Shown here: positions 27,037-36,015 of the stretch, piece after piece
How positions within the stretch are numbered: the first letter of the stretch is position 1
Layout: each line of letters begins with the position of its first letter
NCBI GenBank assembly: GCA_038127535.1
Contig: JAYPHU010000014.1
Location: 1 to 64,000, forward strand
Direction: 5' to 3'
DNA from: JAYPHU01 sp038127535
GTDB lineage: Bacteria > Pseudomonadota > Alphaproteobacteria > Rhodospirillales > UBA2165
DNA length: 64,000 bases
Position numbers and translations under genes: made by a program
The notes under the pieces: generated by a model
What the model was told of the DNA's origin: nothing
Seen by the model: only the letters and a program-made list of their open reading frames with translations
The model's database searches: none

Positions 27037-28635
27037 ATGGCTGAAGAACAAAACTTTGATTATGTGATTGTCGGCGGCGGTTCCGCCGGCTGCGTGCTCG
27101 CCAACCGGCTAAGCGAGGACACCAAGGTCTCCGTCTGCCTGCTGGAAGCCGGCGGGCCGGACAAGCACTGGCAAATTCATGTGCCGCTGGGCCTGATCTT
27201 CGGGATGGTCAACGACAAGATCACCTGGAAGTTTCAAACCACACCGCAGGCCAAGGCGAATGACCGGCAAATATACATTCCGCGCGGCGGCGTGCTGGGC
27301 GGGTCCAGTTCCATCAACGGGATGATGTATATCCGCGGCAATCCGAAAGACTATGACGATTGGGCGGCCGCGGGAAATGCGGGCTGGTCCTGGGACGAGG
27401 TCAAACCGTATTTCCTGAAATCCGAAAACAATGAACAGTATGCGGGCGACGGACATCACGCCGCCGGCGGGCCGCTGAATGTCACCTTCATTCGCGATCC
27501 AAACCCGACCATCGACAGTTTCGTCGAGGCGGCAGAAAGCCTCCAGTATCGCGCCAATCATGACTTCAACGGCGACACCCAGGAAGGCTTCGGTCTCAGC
27601 CAGGTCACCCAGAAGAACGGCCGTCGCTGGTCCACCGCCAAGGCGTTCCTGGAGCCCGCTAAGAGCCGAAAGAACCTGACCGTAATCACCCATGCGCCGG
27701 TGGAGAAAGTGCTGATCGAAAACGGCCGGGCAATTGGCGTCAGCACTATCGGCGGCGTCATGACGGTCAGGGCGAACAAGGAAGTGGTGTTGTCCGCCGG
27801 CGCCATCATCTCGCCGAAAATCCTGCTGCAGTCGGGCATCGGCGACGGCGGCGAATTAAAAGAACTGGGCGTGGAGAGTGCCCACCACCTGCCCGGCGTC
27901 GGCAAGAACCTGCAGGACCACGCCGCCATATTGGTATCGACCAAGACCAAACACCGGACGCCGGCTGGGTTTTCTATTCCGGCGCTGCCCAAACATGCGA
28001 TCTCCGTCCTGGACTACCTGATCCACCGCCGCGGGCTCTGGTCCTCCAACATGGTAGAAGGCACCGGCTTCATCCGCACCCGGCCAGAACTTGACCGGCC
28101 GGATATCCAGTACATCTGGACGCCCGGCTACCGCAGCCCGCCGCCGAAGATGATTGGCTATGGCCACGGCTATGCGCTGTCGACGGTGCTGCTGCATCCG
28201 AAAAGCAGGGGCTCGGTTGGCATCTCCAGCGCAAACGGCGCCGAAAAGCCGCTGATCAACCCGCAGTTCTTCTCGGAACAAGAAGACCTGGAGATTCTTC
28301 TCAAAGGAATGAAGGAATCCATCCGCATTCTGAAGGCCGACGCTTTTAAAAAGTACAAGCTGATCTCCAGCCGGCCCGACCTTGACGCAGACGATGACAC
28401 CCTCCGGGACTTCGTCCTGGCCAACGCCGCCACCATCTTCCATCCCGTCGGCACCTGCAAAATGGGCAACGACGATACAGCCGTAGTGGATGAGAGATTG
28501 AAAGTGAGGGGGCTGGAGGGGTTGCGGGTCGCCGATGCCTCAATCATGCCCACCATCGTCAGCGGCAACACCAACGCGCCGACCATAATGATCGCGGAAA
28601 AATCCGCCGATATGATCAAGCAGGACGCGGCCTAA
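27037..28635 (+). CDS. GMC family FAD-dependent oxidoreductase
   Basis: A 532-residue glucose-methanol-choline oxidoreductase, close to choline or alcohol dehydrogenases. The FAD motif GGGSAGCVLANRLSE and the GMC signatures RGGVLGGSSSINGMMYIRG and SAGAIISPKILLQSGIG are complete. The active-site histidine lies in FHPVGTCKMG, with a second His/Asn position in SGNTNAPT. No signal peptide is seen, so it should be cytoplasmic. It follows the NitT/TauT binding protein after a terminator and may oxidise an alcohol derived from the imported compound. Confidence 0.92.
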   Translation: MAEEQNFDYVIVGGGSAGCVLANRLSEDTKVSVCLLEAGGPDKHWQIHVPLGLIFGMVNDKITWKFQTTPQAKANDRQIYIPRGGVLGGSSSINGMMYIRGNPKDYDDWAAAGNAGWSWDEVKPYFLKSENNEQYAGDGHHAAGGPLNVTFIRDPNPTIDSFVEAAESLQYRANHDFNGDTQEGFGLSQVTQKNGRRWSTAKAFLEPAKSRKNLTVITHAPVEKVLIENGRAIGVSTIGGVMTVRANKEVVLSAGAIISPKILLQSGIGDGGELKELGVESAHHLPGVGKNLQDHAAILVSTKTKHRTPAGFSIPALPKHAISVLDYLIHRRGLWSSNMVEGTGFIRTRPELDRPDIQYIWTPGYRSPPPKMIGYGHGYALSTVLLHPKSRGSVGISSANGAEKPLINPQFFSEQEDLEILLKGMKESIRILKADAFKKYKLISSRPDLDADDDTLRDFVLANAATIFHPVGTCKMGNDDTAVVDERLKVRGLEGLRVADASIMPTIVSGNTNAPTIMIAEKSADMIKQDAA

Positions 28636-28645
28636 GAAGAACGCC

Positions 28646-29407
28646 TCAGCCTGCGTCCGGCGGCGTCAGTTCCTTCCGCTTCCACCACAACAAATTGCCC
28701 TGTAGGAATGACTGCGCGAGCTCGCTTTCCGGTTTATCGAAAAAGCTTTGCGCTGGCGATCGTTCGATCAGCCGACCCCGATACATAAACAGTACATCAT
28801 CGGCCAGACGCCTGGCCTGGGCCATATCGTGGCTGGACATGATGACGGTCGTCCCCGACGCGCGGATCGCCTGGATAAACTCTTCAATCGCATGGGTGGC
28901 GGACGGGTCCAACGCCGCCGTCGGCTCATCCAGGAATAGAACCTCGGGCTGGAGGGTCCAGGCCCGCGCCACGGAGAGACGCTGTTGCTCCCCGCCTGAC
29001 AACCGACGTGCCGAAACCTTCGCCAGCCGCCGCAGCCCGGTGCGTTCCAGCATTTCTTCGATGCGGCTCACTCTCTCCGCCTTGTCGACGTTGCGCTGGC
29101 AGAGGGCGTGATCCAGGTTGGCGTAGACCGAGCGGCGCAGCATCACCGGACGCTGGAACACCATGGCCTGATGGGGCTGGGGGTCTTCCGCCGCCGGCCC
29201 CTGCCAGGTCACACTGCCGGCCGTGGGCTCAATCAATCCATGACAAAGGCGCAATAGTAGGCTTTTCCCGGCCCCGTTCGGCCCGAGAACAAAACTCAAC
29301 GAGCCCGCTTTAAACTCGGTACTCACATCTTTGATCAAACGGATGCCGTCGGCCTCGAACTCCACGCCCGAGAGCGAAAGGGGTAAAATGTTGGAGAGGC
29401 TAGCCAT
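28646..29407 (-). CDS. tupC: ABC transporter ATP-binding protein (tungstate type)
   Basis: A 253-residue ATPase. Walker A GPNGAGKS, signature RLSGGEQQR and Walker B VLFLDEP are intact. Only a short C-terminal tail is present, without the TOBE/MOP domain found in ModC. Its partner permease is a clear TupB relative, so the pair is assigned to tungstate (or molybdate) uptake. The ATG at 29407 overlaps the permease stop by 8 bases. A start at 29428 would overlap it by 29 and is less likely. Confidence 0.8.
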   Translation of the reverse strand: MASLSNILPLSLSGVEFEADGIRLIKDVSTEFKAGSLSFVLGPNGAGKSLLLRLCHGLIEPTAGSVTWQGPAAEDPQPHQAMVFQRPVMLRRSVYANLDHALCQRNVDKAERVSRIEEMLERTGLRRLAKVSARRLSGGEQQRLSVARAWTLQPEVLFLDEPTAALDPSATHAIEEFIQAIRASGTTVIMSSHDMAQARRLADDVLFMYRGRLIERSPAQSFFDKPESELAQSFLQGNLLWWKRKELTPPDAG

Positions 29408-30104
29408 ATCGCTTGCTCGCCGATTCATTAATCAGGTAGGCGGCCGCGTTGACGCCCAGCGCCAGCACCAACAGCACGATGCCGAGGCCCAAAGCCAATG
29501 CCAGATCGCCCTTGCTGGTCTCAAGTGCGATAGCCGTAGTCATGACGCGAGTGACGTGATCGATATTGCCGCCGACGATCATCACCGCACCGACCTCCGC
29601 ACTGGCCCGGCCGAAGCCCGCCAGCACCGTGGTGATCAGGCTGAACCGGTTGTCCCACAACAGGGTCGCAATAATCTGATCCGGTCCGGCGCCGAGGGAG
29701 CGCAAATGCTCCTCGTACTCCCGCCACAAATCTTCTGTGGTTTGGCGGGTCAGCGCCGCTACGATGGGGGTGATCAGGCAGACCTGGGCGATGATCATGG
29801 CGGTGGGTGTGAATAGCAGGCCCAGCGTGCCCAAGGGTCCGGCGCGGGACAACAGTAGGTAAACAATAAGCCCGACCACCACCGGCGGCATGCCCATCAT
29901 AGCGTTCAGCAACACAACGATCACCGTCCGGCCGGGGAACTTAAAGACCGCCAAGGCCGCGCCCAAGGGTAGGCCGATCACGCAGGCGATCAGCACAGCG
30001 GTCAGGCTGACTTGCAGCGACAGTAGTACGATCTCGGCCAGACCGCTTTCCAAGGTGATGATCAGGCCCCAGGCGGCGGCAAATGCGTTCCCGATATCGG
30101 TCAT
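29400..30104 (-). CDS. tupB: Tungstate-type ABC transporter permease
   Basis: A 234-residue membrane permease with five or six hydrophobic segments. The motifs LFTPTAMIIAQ, GRASAEVGAVMIVGGNI and TRVMTTAIALETSKGD are characteristic of TupB/WtpB-type tungstate permeases. No matching binding protein (TupA) lies in this operon, which instead begins with a TauE/SafE exporter 18 bases upstream. Tungstate or molybdate uptake would suit the two molybdenum hydroxylases of this window. Confidence 0.82.
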   Translation of the reverse strand: MTDIGNAFAAAWGLIITLESGLAEIVLLSLQVSLTAVLIACVIGLPLGAALAVFKFPGRTVIVVLLNAMMGMPPVVVGLIVYLLLSRAGPLGTLGLLFTPTAMIIAQVCLITPIVAALTRQTTEDLWREYEEHLRSLGAGPDQIIATLLWDNRFSLITTVLAGFGRASAEVGAVMIVGGNIDHVTRVMTTAIALETSKGDLALALGLGIVLLVLALGVNAAAYLINESASKRYG

Positions 30105-30122
30105 AACAGTCCGTTCGTTGAC

Positions 30123-30881
30123 CTAGAATGCCTGGCTAAAGAAGAACACAGCGCCCGCCAGAATAACACCCTCTATCAGCAGGGTGTGCATTCGGACCGA
30201 TGTGCGGCGCAACAGCCAGCGCCCGACCACCGCGCCCGGCATGGTACAGAGCCCCAACATCAGCCCGATGACGATTAGCGGGAAGTTCAACAGGGGTGAG
30301 GCCCCGAAGACCACGGTCTTGGTGGCGTTCAACACCACGCCCAACGCCGCCGTCATCGCCGCCAATTGCGCGCCTCTCAGTCCCGCACCCAAGAAAAACG
30401 GGGCCAGCATCAACCCGGCGCCCATGGTCACCCCGCTGACAACGCCATAGGCCGGCCCGACGGCAACAAATCCCCAGGTGCCCATCTTGACGTCTTTCTT
30501 CTCCAAATACCGGCGACCCGGCACGGACACGGCCATGAACAGGCCCAACAGCAGGGCGATCGTGTCCGCCGGCAGATAGACGAAGATAAACGCGCCGGCG
30601 ATCATGCCAGGAAAACTGGAAATCATCAGCGGCACATAGATGCCCCAGTGGATTTCCCGCCAGAACACATAAAGCCGGGTGATATTGCTGACCACGATCG
30701 CGACGGAGACCACCGGCACCGCCACCTTGATCCCCAAAATCGGCGCGATGCAGATCAGCAACAGCAACGCGCCGGCAAAGCCTGAAAAACTGTGGAACAC
30801 GGCGGTGGCGAACGCCGCCACGGCCATCAGTAACAGCAGAGGGAAGGTAATGCCGATCTCGGCGAGGATGGAACTTAGCAT
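30123..30881 (-). CDS. TauE/SafE family anion exporter
   Basis: A 252-residue membrane protein with about eight hydrophobic segments arranged as two repeats, the TauE/SafE/DUF81 pattern. The family exports sulfite, sulfoacetate or other organic anions. The opening motif FHSFSGFAGALLLLICIAPILGIKVAVPV and the second-half counterpart GVVSGVTMGAGLMLAPFFLGAGL mark the repeats. It is first in an apparent operon with the tungstate-type permease and ATPase. The link is positional, so a role in oxyanion balance is only a suggestion. Confidence 0.85.
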   Translation of the reverse strand: MLSSILAEIGITFPLLLLMAVAAFATAVFHSFSGFAGALLLLICIAPILGIKVAVPVVSVAIVVSNITRLYVFWREIHWGIYVPLMISSFPGMIAGAFIFVYLPADTIALLLGLFMAVSVPGRRYLEKKDVKMGTWGFVAVGPAYGVVSGVTMGAGLMLAPFFLGAGLRGAQLAAMTAALGVVLNATKTVVFGASPLLNFPLIVIGLMLGLCTMPGAVVGRWLLRRTSVRMHTLLIEGVILAGAVFFFSQAF

Positions 30882-31077
30882 GATGGTGTTGGCATGATTT
30901 GAGGCCGGACCTTACAGGGAAAAACCGGCTCTGGTAAGCAATTTGGAACGGCTAAGGGGGGGGGTGTTGACGGGCCGGGGTCTGGCCATTAAACCTCCGA
31001 GTCATTACAATCTTCGCCAGTGAAATTAGGAGTCCGGTATGCACTTTGGCCGGGGCGAAATCTAGGAGAGAACCTGA

Positions 31078-31944
31078 ATGTCTGACACGAATATCGTACG
31101 CATCGCGCCGAACAACCCAGTTTTCGATCTGCCGGTTTTGGTCGGTATTGAGGAAGGCCTGTTTGAAAAAGCCGGCTTGGATGTCGCCTTCGCCGCGTCC
31201 TATGACGACCGCGAAGCTGACAATGAAAAGATGGAATATCTCTCCCGCCTGAAGGAAAGCATGTTCGAAAAGGGCGACGCGGACAACTACAACGTCTGCG
31301 AATGGGCCACCATCGACCGGATCGAACGCGGTTCCGGTGGCGGTCACATTGCCGCGCTGCGCGCAGCTGTCGGCGCCCAGGCCATTCTGACCTTTGACGA
31401 CGCTCTGCAGACCCCGCGGGACATGAAGGACGTGCCGGTCGCCGTTCAGGAATACACCGGTTCCCACTTCACCTGCATTCAGATGCTGGAAAGCGCCATC
31501 GGTTACGAGCACATCAACATCGTGCAGGGCCGTCTGCCGCAAAAGCGGTATGACGGACTCAAAAGCGGTGAATACCGCGCTGTCACCGTGATGGAGCCGT
31601 TCATCAGCTTAGGGTTAAAGGAAGGCGCTCACATCATCGCCTCGTCCTTCTATCGCGGCGGCGAAGTGATCGGTCCGAACCTCACGACCGAGCAGCGGGA
31701 AACCTTCTACGAAGCCGAGAATGCCGCCGTCGATATGATCAATGCGGACTTCTACAAGTATGCGCACTATCTGACCGACCGCACCAAGGGTGCATTGGAG
31801 CCGAACGAACTGCTCCGCGCCTTTGTCCACTACAAGCACGTGGATTACTACGCGGAAGACCTATTCAACCGCGCCTACGACTGGATGAAGGAACGCGACT
31901 TCACCGAAGGCCGAAGCGACCACAACAACATCGTGTTTGCGTAG
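31078..31944 (+). CDS. Signal-less NMT1/TauA-fold (periplasmic-binding-fold) protein
   Basis: A 288-residue protein with the type II periplasmic-binding fold. It opens with FDLPVLVGIEEGLFEKAGLDVAF, the same pattern as NMT1/TauA binding proteins, and its middle has GYEHINIVQG and LKSGEYRAVTVMEPF. It has no signal peptide, and the codon directly before the ATG is an in-frame TGA, so none can have been missed. TAGGAGAG precedes the start. The thiamin-precursor synthase (THI5) cysteine cluster is absent. It is therefore a cytoplasmic ligand-binding or enzymatic use of the fold, with unknown ligand. A strong terminator follows, so it is probably monocistronic. Confidence 0.8.
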   Translation: MSDTNIVRIAPNNPVFDLPVLVGIEEGLFEKAGLDVAFAASYDDREADNEKMEYLSRLKESMFEKGDADNYNVCEWATIDRIERGSGGGHIAALRAAVGAQAILTFDDALQTPRDMKDVPVAVQEYTGSHFTCIQMLESAIGYEHINIVQGRLPQKRYDGLKSGEYRAVTVMEPFISLGLKEGAHIIASSFYRGGEVIGPNLTTEQRETFYEAENAAVDMINADFYKYAHYLTDRTKGALEPNELLRAFVHYKHVDYYAEDLFNRAYDWMKERDFTEGRSDHNNIVFA

Positions 31945-31965
31945 AACGTCGTTTTAAGTTTGGAG

Positions 31966-32002
31966 AACGCGGGGGCGGCTCAGGCCGGCCCGCGTTTTTC
32001 TT
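31966..32002 (+). terminator. Intrinsic terminator
   Basis: AACGCGGG (31966-31973) pairs with CCCGCGTT (31989-31996) and is followed by a T-rich run (TTTTTCTTT overlapping the stem end). It ends the gene at 31078-31944. Confidence 0.75.
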
Positions 32003-32153
32003 TGACCCCGCCACTTCTTCGTGCGTCGCCCCCGAGTTGCGCAGTAATTCTCGGGGGGTCATTAATCCTCGAGCAATAGGTACCCGAGACTTGGTTCCAA
32101 CTAGCGTCGGCCCCAACTCGGGCATGGCGCATTAAAAGGCCGGATAGGGGGGA

Positions 32154-33134
32154 TCACCCCACCTTAAATATCCCGGCGGCCGTGTCGCCCAGGATCATGG
32201 CCTTTTCTCCGTCGGTCAGGTCAGCGTCCTCCACCACCTTGAGCGGGTTCGGATCGCCGATGGGGAACGGATAGTCGGAGCCCAGCATCAGCTTCTCCGC
32301 ACCGACGACCGTCTTCAGGAAATTGAGCGCGTTGGGATCGAACAGCACTGTATCGAAATAGAGCCGCTTCAGCCCGTCCACCGGGTTCGCATAGTCGTGG
32401 CCCGGGATTTCGATATTCCGGTTCAGCCGGCCCAGCATGTAAGGCAGTGCGCCGCCGCCGTGGGACAGGATGAACTTCATCCCCGGATACTTGATAAAGT
32501 GCCCGGAATACAAAAGCCGGGAAATGGCGATGGTGGTGTCCACGCCGCGCCCGACCGCGTTCATCATGCCGAAATCCAACAGGCGCGGATCACCGCAGCC
32601 GAACATGGGATGCAGATACAGGACGGCGCTCAAGGACGAGGCCGCTTCCCAGAACGGATCCAGATCCGGATCGTCCAGATTGCCGGAATCCCCGTGGGGC
32701 TGGGTGCCGATCATGGCACCGGCAAATCCGGCGTTTAAAGCTTCTTCCAGCACCTCCGCCGCCAGCTTGCCGCTTTGCAGGGGCACCGTGGCGAGCGGCA
32801 CCAAGGGATCAATCCCGTCGGTGCCGGACATGAGATATTCGTTCAGAAACCGGCTCCAGGCCACGCCCTCTTCCGGCGGCAATTCATAGCCGAAACTGTC
32901 CATCCAGCCGCCGTTGATCTGATGGGTGATGCATTGATGATCCATCCATTCCAGCCGCTGATCCGTATCCCGCAGTTTCGGCGAAATGGGCCGGGTCGCC
33001 CGCCCACCGGTAAAGGCGAGCTGGTACTTGTCCCCGTCCGCCAGCAGTTCCACGTTGGGGAAGCGGCTGATTTCCTTTTGCAGGGCGTCGAGCATCGCCT
33101 GAGGGGTGAAATGGGCGTGGGTATCAATGATCAT
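32154..33134 (-). CDS. Amidohydrolase_2 family protein (ACMSD/resorcylate decarboxylase-like)
   Basis: A 326-residue TIM-barrel metal enzyme. The ligands are visible as DTHAH (His6, His8), YLHP (His175), SHGGG (His225) and GSDYPF (Asp287). This spacing and the HP/HGGGALPY motifs match the branch that holds 2-amino-3-carboxymuconate semialdehyde decarboxylase and gamma-resorcylate decarboxylase, so non-oxidative decarboxylation or hydrolysis of an aromatic acid is likely. The ATG overlaps the Mo subunit stop by 4 bases, making it the fourth gene of a tightly coupled hydroxylase operon. Confidence 0.88.
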   Translation of the reverse strand: MIIDTHAHFTPQAMLDALQKEISRFPNVELLADGDKYQLAFTGGRATRPISPKLRDTDQRLEWMDHQCITHQINGGWMDSFGYELPPEEGVAWSRFLNEYLMSGTDGIDPLVPLATVPLQSGKLAAEVLEEALNAGFAGAMIGTQPHGDSGNLDDPDLDPFWEAASSLSAVLYLHPMFGCGDPRLLDFGMMNAVGRGVDTTIAISRLLYSGHFIKYPGMKFILSHGGGALPYMLGRLNRNIEIPGHDYANPVDGLKRLYFDTVLFDPNALNFLKTVVGAEKLMLGSDYPFPIGDPNPLKVVEDADLTDGEKAMILGDTAAGIFKVG

Positions 33135-35533
33135 TTGTCGCGTCCTTCGTGTAACAGGGCTTCGATATCGGTCATGCGCATAGGCAGTTCTTCCAGGCTG
33201 AGACCCAGCGGATAAAGCGCGTCATTGACGGCGCTGGCCATGGCGGCCGGCGCACCGAGATAGCCGCCTTCGCCCGACCCTTTCTGGCCGTGAGAGGTCA
33301 GCGGCGACGGTGTGCAGTGTTCCACATCCTTAACGTACGGCACCTCGAATGTCGACGGCATGACGTAGTCGACGAAAGTGCCACTCAGGAACTGGCCATC
33401 CTCGCCGTAGGCGAATTTCTCATAGAGCGCCGCGCCGATCCCGTGGGCCACACCGCCGATGATCATGCCCCGCACGATATCCGGGTTGATTACCGTGCCG
33501 CAGTCATGGCCGATGAAATACTCATGGACGGTCACCTTGCCGGTGCCGGGATCGATCTCGACGAAGGGAATATGCGCCTGAAAGGAAAAACAGGGATAGA
33601 GCTGCACCCGGTTGTTTTCGTCCGGATATTCGCCGCCCAAGGGCACCTGCATCACATGCAGCGCCTGCAGGCCCGGCTCCATCCCGTCGGGCAACAGGTC
33701 ATAGCGCCGGTGGGCGATGTTTACCAATTCGGCCCAGGTGAGTTTGCGGGACGGATCATTTCGGTCGGAAATATCGCCGTTGTTGTATTCAAGCTGCTCA
33801 ATCGGCACCTGCAGGTTATGCGCCGCGATTTCGTGCAACTGTTTCTTCAGCTTATGCGCCGCACCGTCCGCCGCACCGCCCAGCATCACCGCCATCCGGC
33901 TTGCGACGGGGCTGCGAGTCGGCAGGCCGGCCAGGGTATCGGCGTGGATCACGCGGATGTCTTCCGGGTCCTTCTGAAATTCCTCACCCAGGATCGTGGC
34001 GACCAGGGTCTCATGGCCTTGACCGGACGTGGTCGTGCCCATGGTGCCGATGATATTGCCGGTGCTATCGATCCGGACCTGACAGCCCTCCATGAAGGTG
34101 CTGATCTCCAGCTTCGGGTTCAGCAAGTATTCGAACATGTTGTTGCCGCCCGACGGCTCCAAACACGCGCCGATGCCGATCCCCGCCAGATTGCCGGCGG
34201 CGCGGATGTCATCCCGGCGCTTCACCAGATTTTCGAAATCGGCCAGCTCCATGGTTTTTTCCAGCACCGTGTGATAGTCGCCGGAGTCATACTTGGTGCC
34301 CGTGGGATTGAGATAGGGAAACTCGTCATGGCGGATAAAGTTCCTCTGACGCACCTCAAGCCGGTGCATTTTCAAATGCCGGGCCACCTTGTCTACGGCC
34401 AGCTCGATCATGAAGTTGGTCGGACCTTGGCCCATGCCGCGCACCGGCACCTGTCCTGTCTTGTTGGTACTGACCGAGATCGGGTGATAGTGGACGCTGT
34501 TGATCCGGTAGGGCCCGACCAGCGCGGCGATGGGCTTGCCGAGCTGGAACGGCCCCCGGCCCGGATAAGCCCCGCAATCATCGATGGCCTTGATCTTCAT
34601 GGACTTGATGACGCCGTCATTGGTGAAGGCCACATCGGTATAGAAAATTCGGTCGGGGCCGTGAGCGTCGCCACCGGACATGTTGGTCAGCCGGTCCTCG
34701 ATAAAGCGCACCGGCACGCCGCCCAGTTTCTTCGACAGATAGGCCACCAGCACCGTGTGCTTGATGCCCCGTTTCACGCCGTAGCTACCGCCCACATCCA
34801 CATCCTGGTGCACGCGGACGCTGTTCAGCGGCAGACGCATGGCGTTGGCGATCTGCTCCTGATAGTTCGGCATTTGGATTGACGCCCAGACCTGCAGGCT
34901 TTCCGTTCCCCCGTCCCATTGGGCCATGGCGCCGAAGGTCTCAATCGGCACCGTGGACGACCGGCCCCAGCGCGCCCGGAACGACAGCACGTGGTCGGCG
35001 GCGGCGAAGTCCTCTTCGACCGGTCCCCAGACGAAATCCTTCTCCAGCACCAGGTTGGTGCCTTGATCCGGATGGACCAGCGGCGCATCGGGCTTCAGCG
35101 CTTCTTCCGGATCGACCACGGGCTCCAGCGGCTCGTAGTATACCTCGATCAGCTCCACCGCATCTTCCGCCGTGTAGCGATCCTCGGCGACAACGGCGGC
35201 CACCCATTCCCCGGCGTAGCGGGTCAACTCATGGGCCAGCGGATACCAGCGCAGATTGGGCACGTCCGGGCCGTGGTAGAGCGGCGACGTATGCTCCGCC
35301 AGCTCATCCCCGGTCAAAACCGTCAGAACGCCGGGCACCGCCAGTGCGGCCTCCGCATTGATGGAGAGGATTTTGGCGCGCGGGTGGGGGCTCGCCAGGA
35401 TCGCTACGTGTTTGGTGTCCTGCACCGCCACGTCCTGGATGTACTTGCCCTTGCCGGTGACGAAGCGTTTGTCTTCCTTCACCCGGCGCTTGCGGGCGAC
35501 GTAATGATAATTGCTGCCTGCAGGTGCGCTCAT
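33131..35533 (-). CDS. Xanthine dehydrogenase family Mo subunit, divergent active-site motifs
   Basis: An 800-residue molybdopterin-binding subunit. The overall pattern is of the xanthine dehydrogenase family (start FVTGKGKYIQD, end KGSGEGGYLGAPAAMASAVNDAL, the latter including the catalytic glutamate). Two usually conserved loops differ: GGSYGVK at 248-254 in place of GGGFGxK, and PVRGMGQGP at 363-371 in place of PVRGAGRPE. CO dehydrogenase AYXCSFR is absent. The gene overlaps the 2Fe-2S gene upstream and the amidohydrolase downstream by 4 bases each. It probably hydroxylates an aromatic or heteroaromatic ring. The substrate cannot be read from the sequence. Confidence 0.9.
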   Translation of the reverse strand: MSAPAGSNYHYVARKRRVKEDKRFVTGKGKYIQDVAVQDTKHVAILASPHPRAKILSINAEAALAVPGVLTVLTGDELAEHTSPLYHGPDVPNLRWYPLAHELTRYAGEWVAAVVAEDRYTAEDAVELIEVYYEPLEPVVDPEEALKPDAPLVHPDQGTNLVLEKDFVWGPVEEDFAAADHVLSFRARWGRSSTVPIETFGAMAQWDGGTESLQVWASIQMPNYQEQIANAMRLPLNSVRVHQDVDVGGSYGVKRGIKHTVLVAYLSKKLGGVPVRFIEDRLTNMSGGDAHGPDRIFYTDVAFTNDGVIKSMKIKAIDDCGAYPGRGPFQLGKPIAALVGPYRINSVHYHPISVSTNKTGQVPVRGMGQGPTNFMIELAVDKVARHLKMHRLEVRQRNFIRHDEFPYLNPTGTKYDSGDYHTVLEKTMELADFENLVKRRDDIRAAGNLAGIGIGACLEPSGGNNMFEYLLNPKLEISTFMEGCQVRIDSTGNIIGTMGTTTSGQGHETLVATILGEEFQKDPEDIRVIHADTLAGLPTRSPVASRMAVMLGGAADGAAHKLKKQLHEIAAHNLQVPIEQLEYNNGDISDRNDPSRKLTWAELVNIAHRRYDLLPDGMEPGLQALHVMQVPLGGEYPDENNRVQLYPCFSFQAHIPFVEIDPGTGKVTVHEYFIGHDCGTVINPDIVRGMIIGGVAHGIGAALYEKFAYGEDGQFLSGTFVDYVMPSTFEVPYVKDVEHCTPSPLTSHGQKGSGEGGYLGAPAAMASAVNDALYPLGLSLEELPMRMTDIEALLHEGRDK

Positions 35534-36015
35534 GTTCCCTGCTCCTTCATCCGCTCGGCGGCGAGCCGGATCGCGTCAATGATCTGGGTATAGCCGGTGC
35601 AGCGGCAGATGTTCCCGCCGATGGCTTCTCGGATATCCTCGTCGGTCGGCGACAAGGTTTCCTCCAGCAGCGCATGGGCCGACATCAACATGCCCGGCGT
35701 GCAATAGCCGCACTGCATGCCATGGGCGTCCCGGAACGCATCCTGCAGAAGACCGGGCTCGCCATCTTCCTGGCAGAGGCCTTCCACGGTCTGGACCGTG
35801 TCGCCGTCTGCCTGCACCGCCAGCATCAGACACGACCGAATCGGCTCTCCGTTTACAATGACCGTGCAGGCGCCGCAGACGCCGTGTTCGCAGCCCATAT
35901 GGGTGCCGGAAAGATGCAGCTCGTCCCGCAGGAAATCCAGCAGCGTCATGCGGGGTTCGGCGGGCGCAGTGGCGTCCTTGCCGTTGACGGTGAGAGAAAT
36001 ATCGCGCCGGCTCAT
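35530..36015 (-). CDS. Xanthine dehydrogenase family, 2Fe-2S subunit (second operon)
   Basis: A 161-residue iron-sulfur subunit. Cys42, Cys47, Cys50 and Cys62 bind the first cluster (GCEHGVCGACT), and Cys102, Cys105, Cys137 and Cys139 bind the second (CGYCTPG, CRCTGY). All ligands are present. It overlaps by 4 bases with both the FAD subunit upstream and the Mo subunit downstream, so the three subunits are made in coupled amounts. Confidence 0.92.
   Translation of the reverse strand: MSRRDISLTVNGKDATAPAEPRMTLLDFLRDELHLSGTHMGCEHGVCGACTVIVNGEPIRSCLMLAVQADGDTVQTVEGLCQEDGEPGLLQDAFRDAHGMQCGYCTPGMLMSAHALLEETLSPTDEDIREAIGGNICRCTGYTQIIDAIRLAAERMKEQGT

Noticed and set aside
31078..31944. THI5-type thiamin precursor synthase
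   Set aside because: The cysteine cluster required by that enzyme is missing.
32031..32120. CCCGAGTTG/CAACTCGGG inverted repeat as a small mobile element
   Set aside because: Only nine-base arms about 70 bases apart; no target duplication or second copy was seen.
33290..34882. 530-codon + frame over the second Mo subunit
   Set aside because: Shadow of a conserved gene with clear domain motifs on the other strand.
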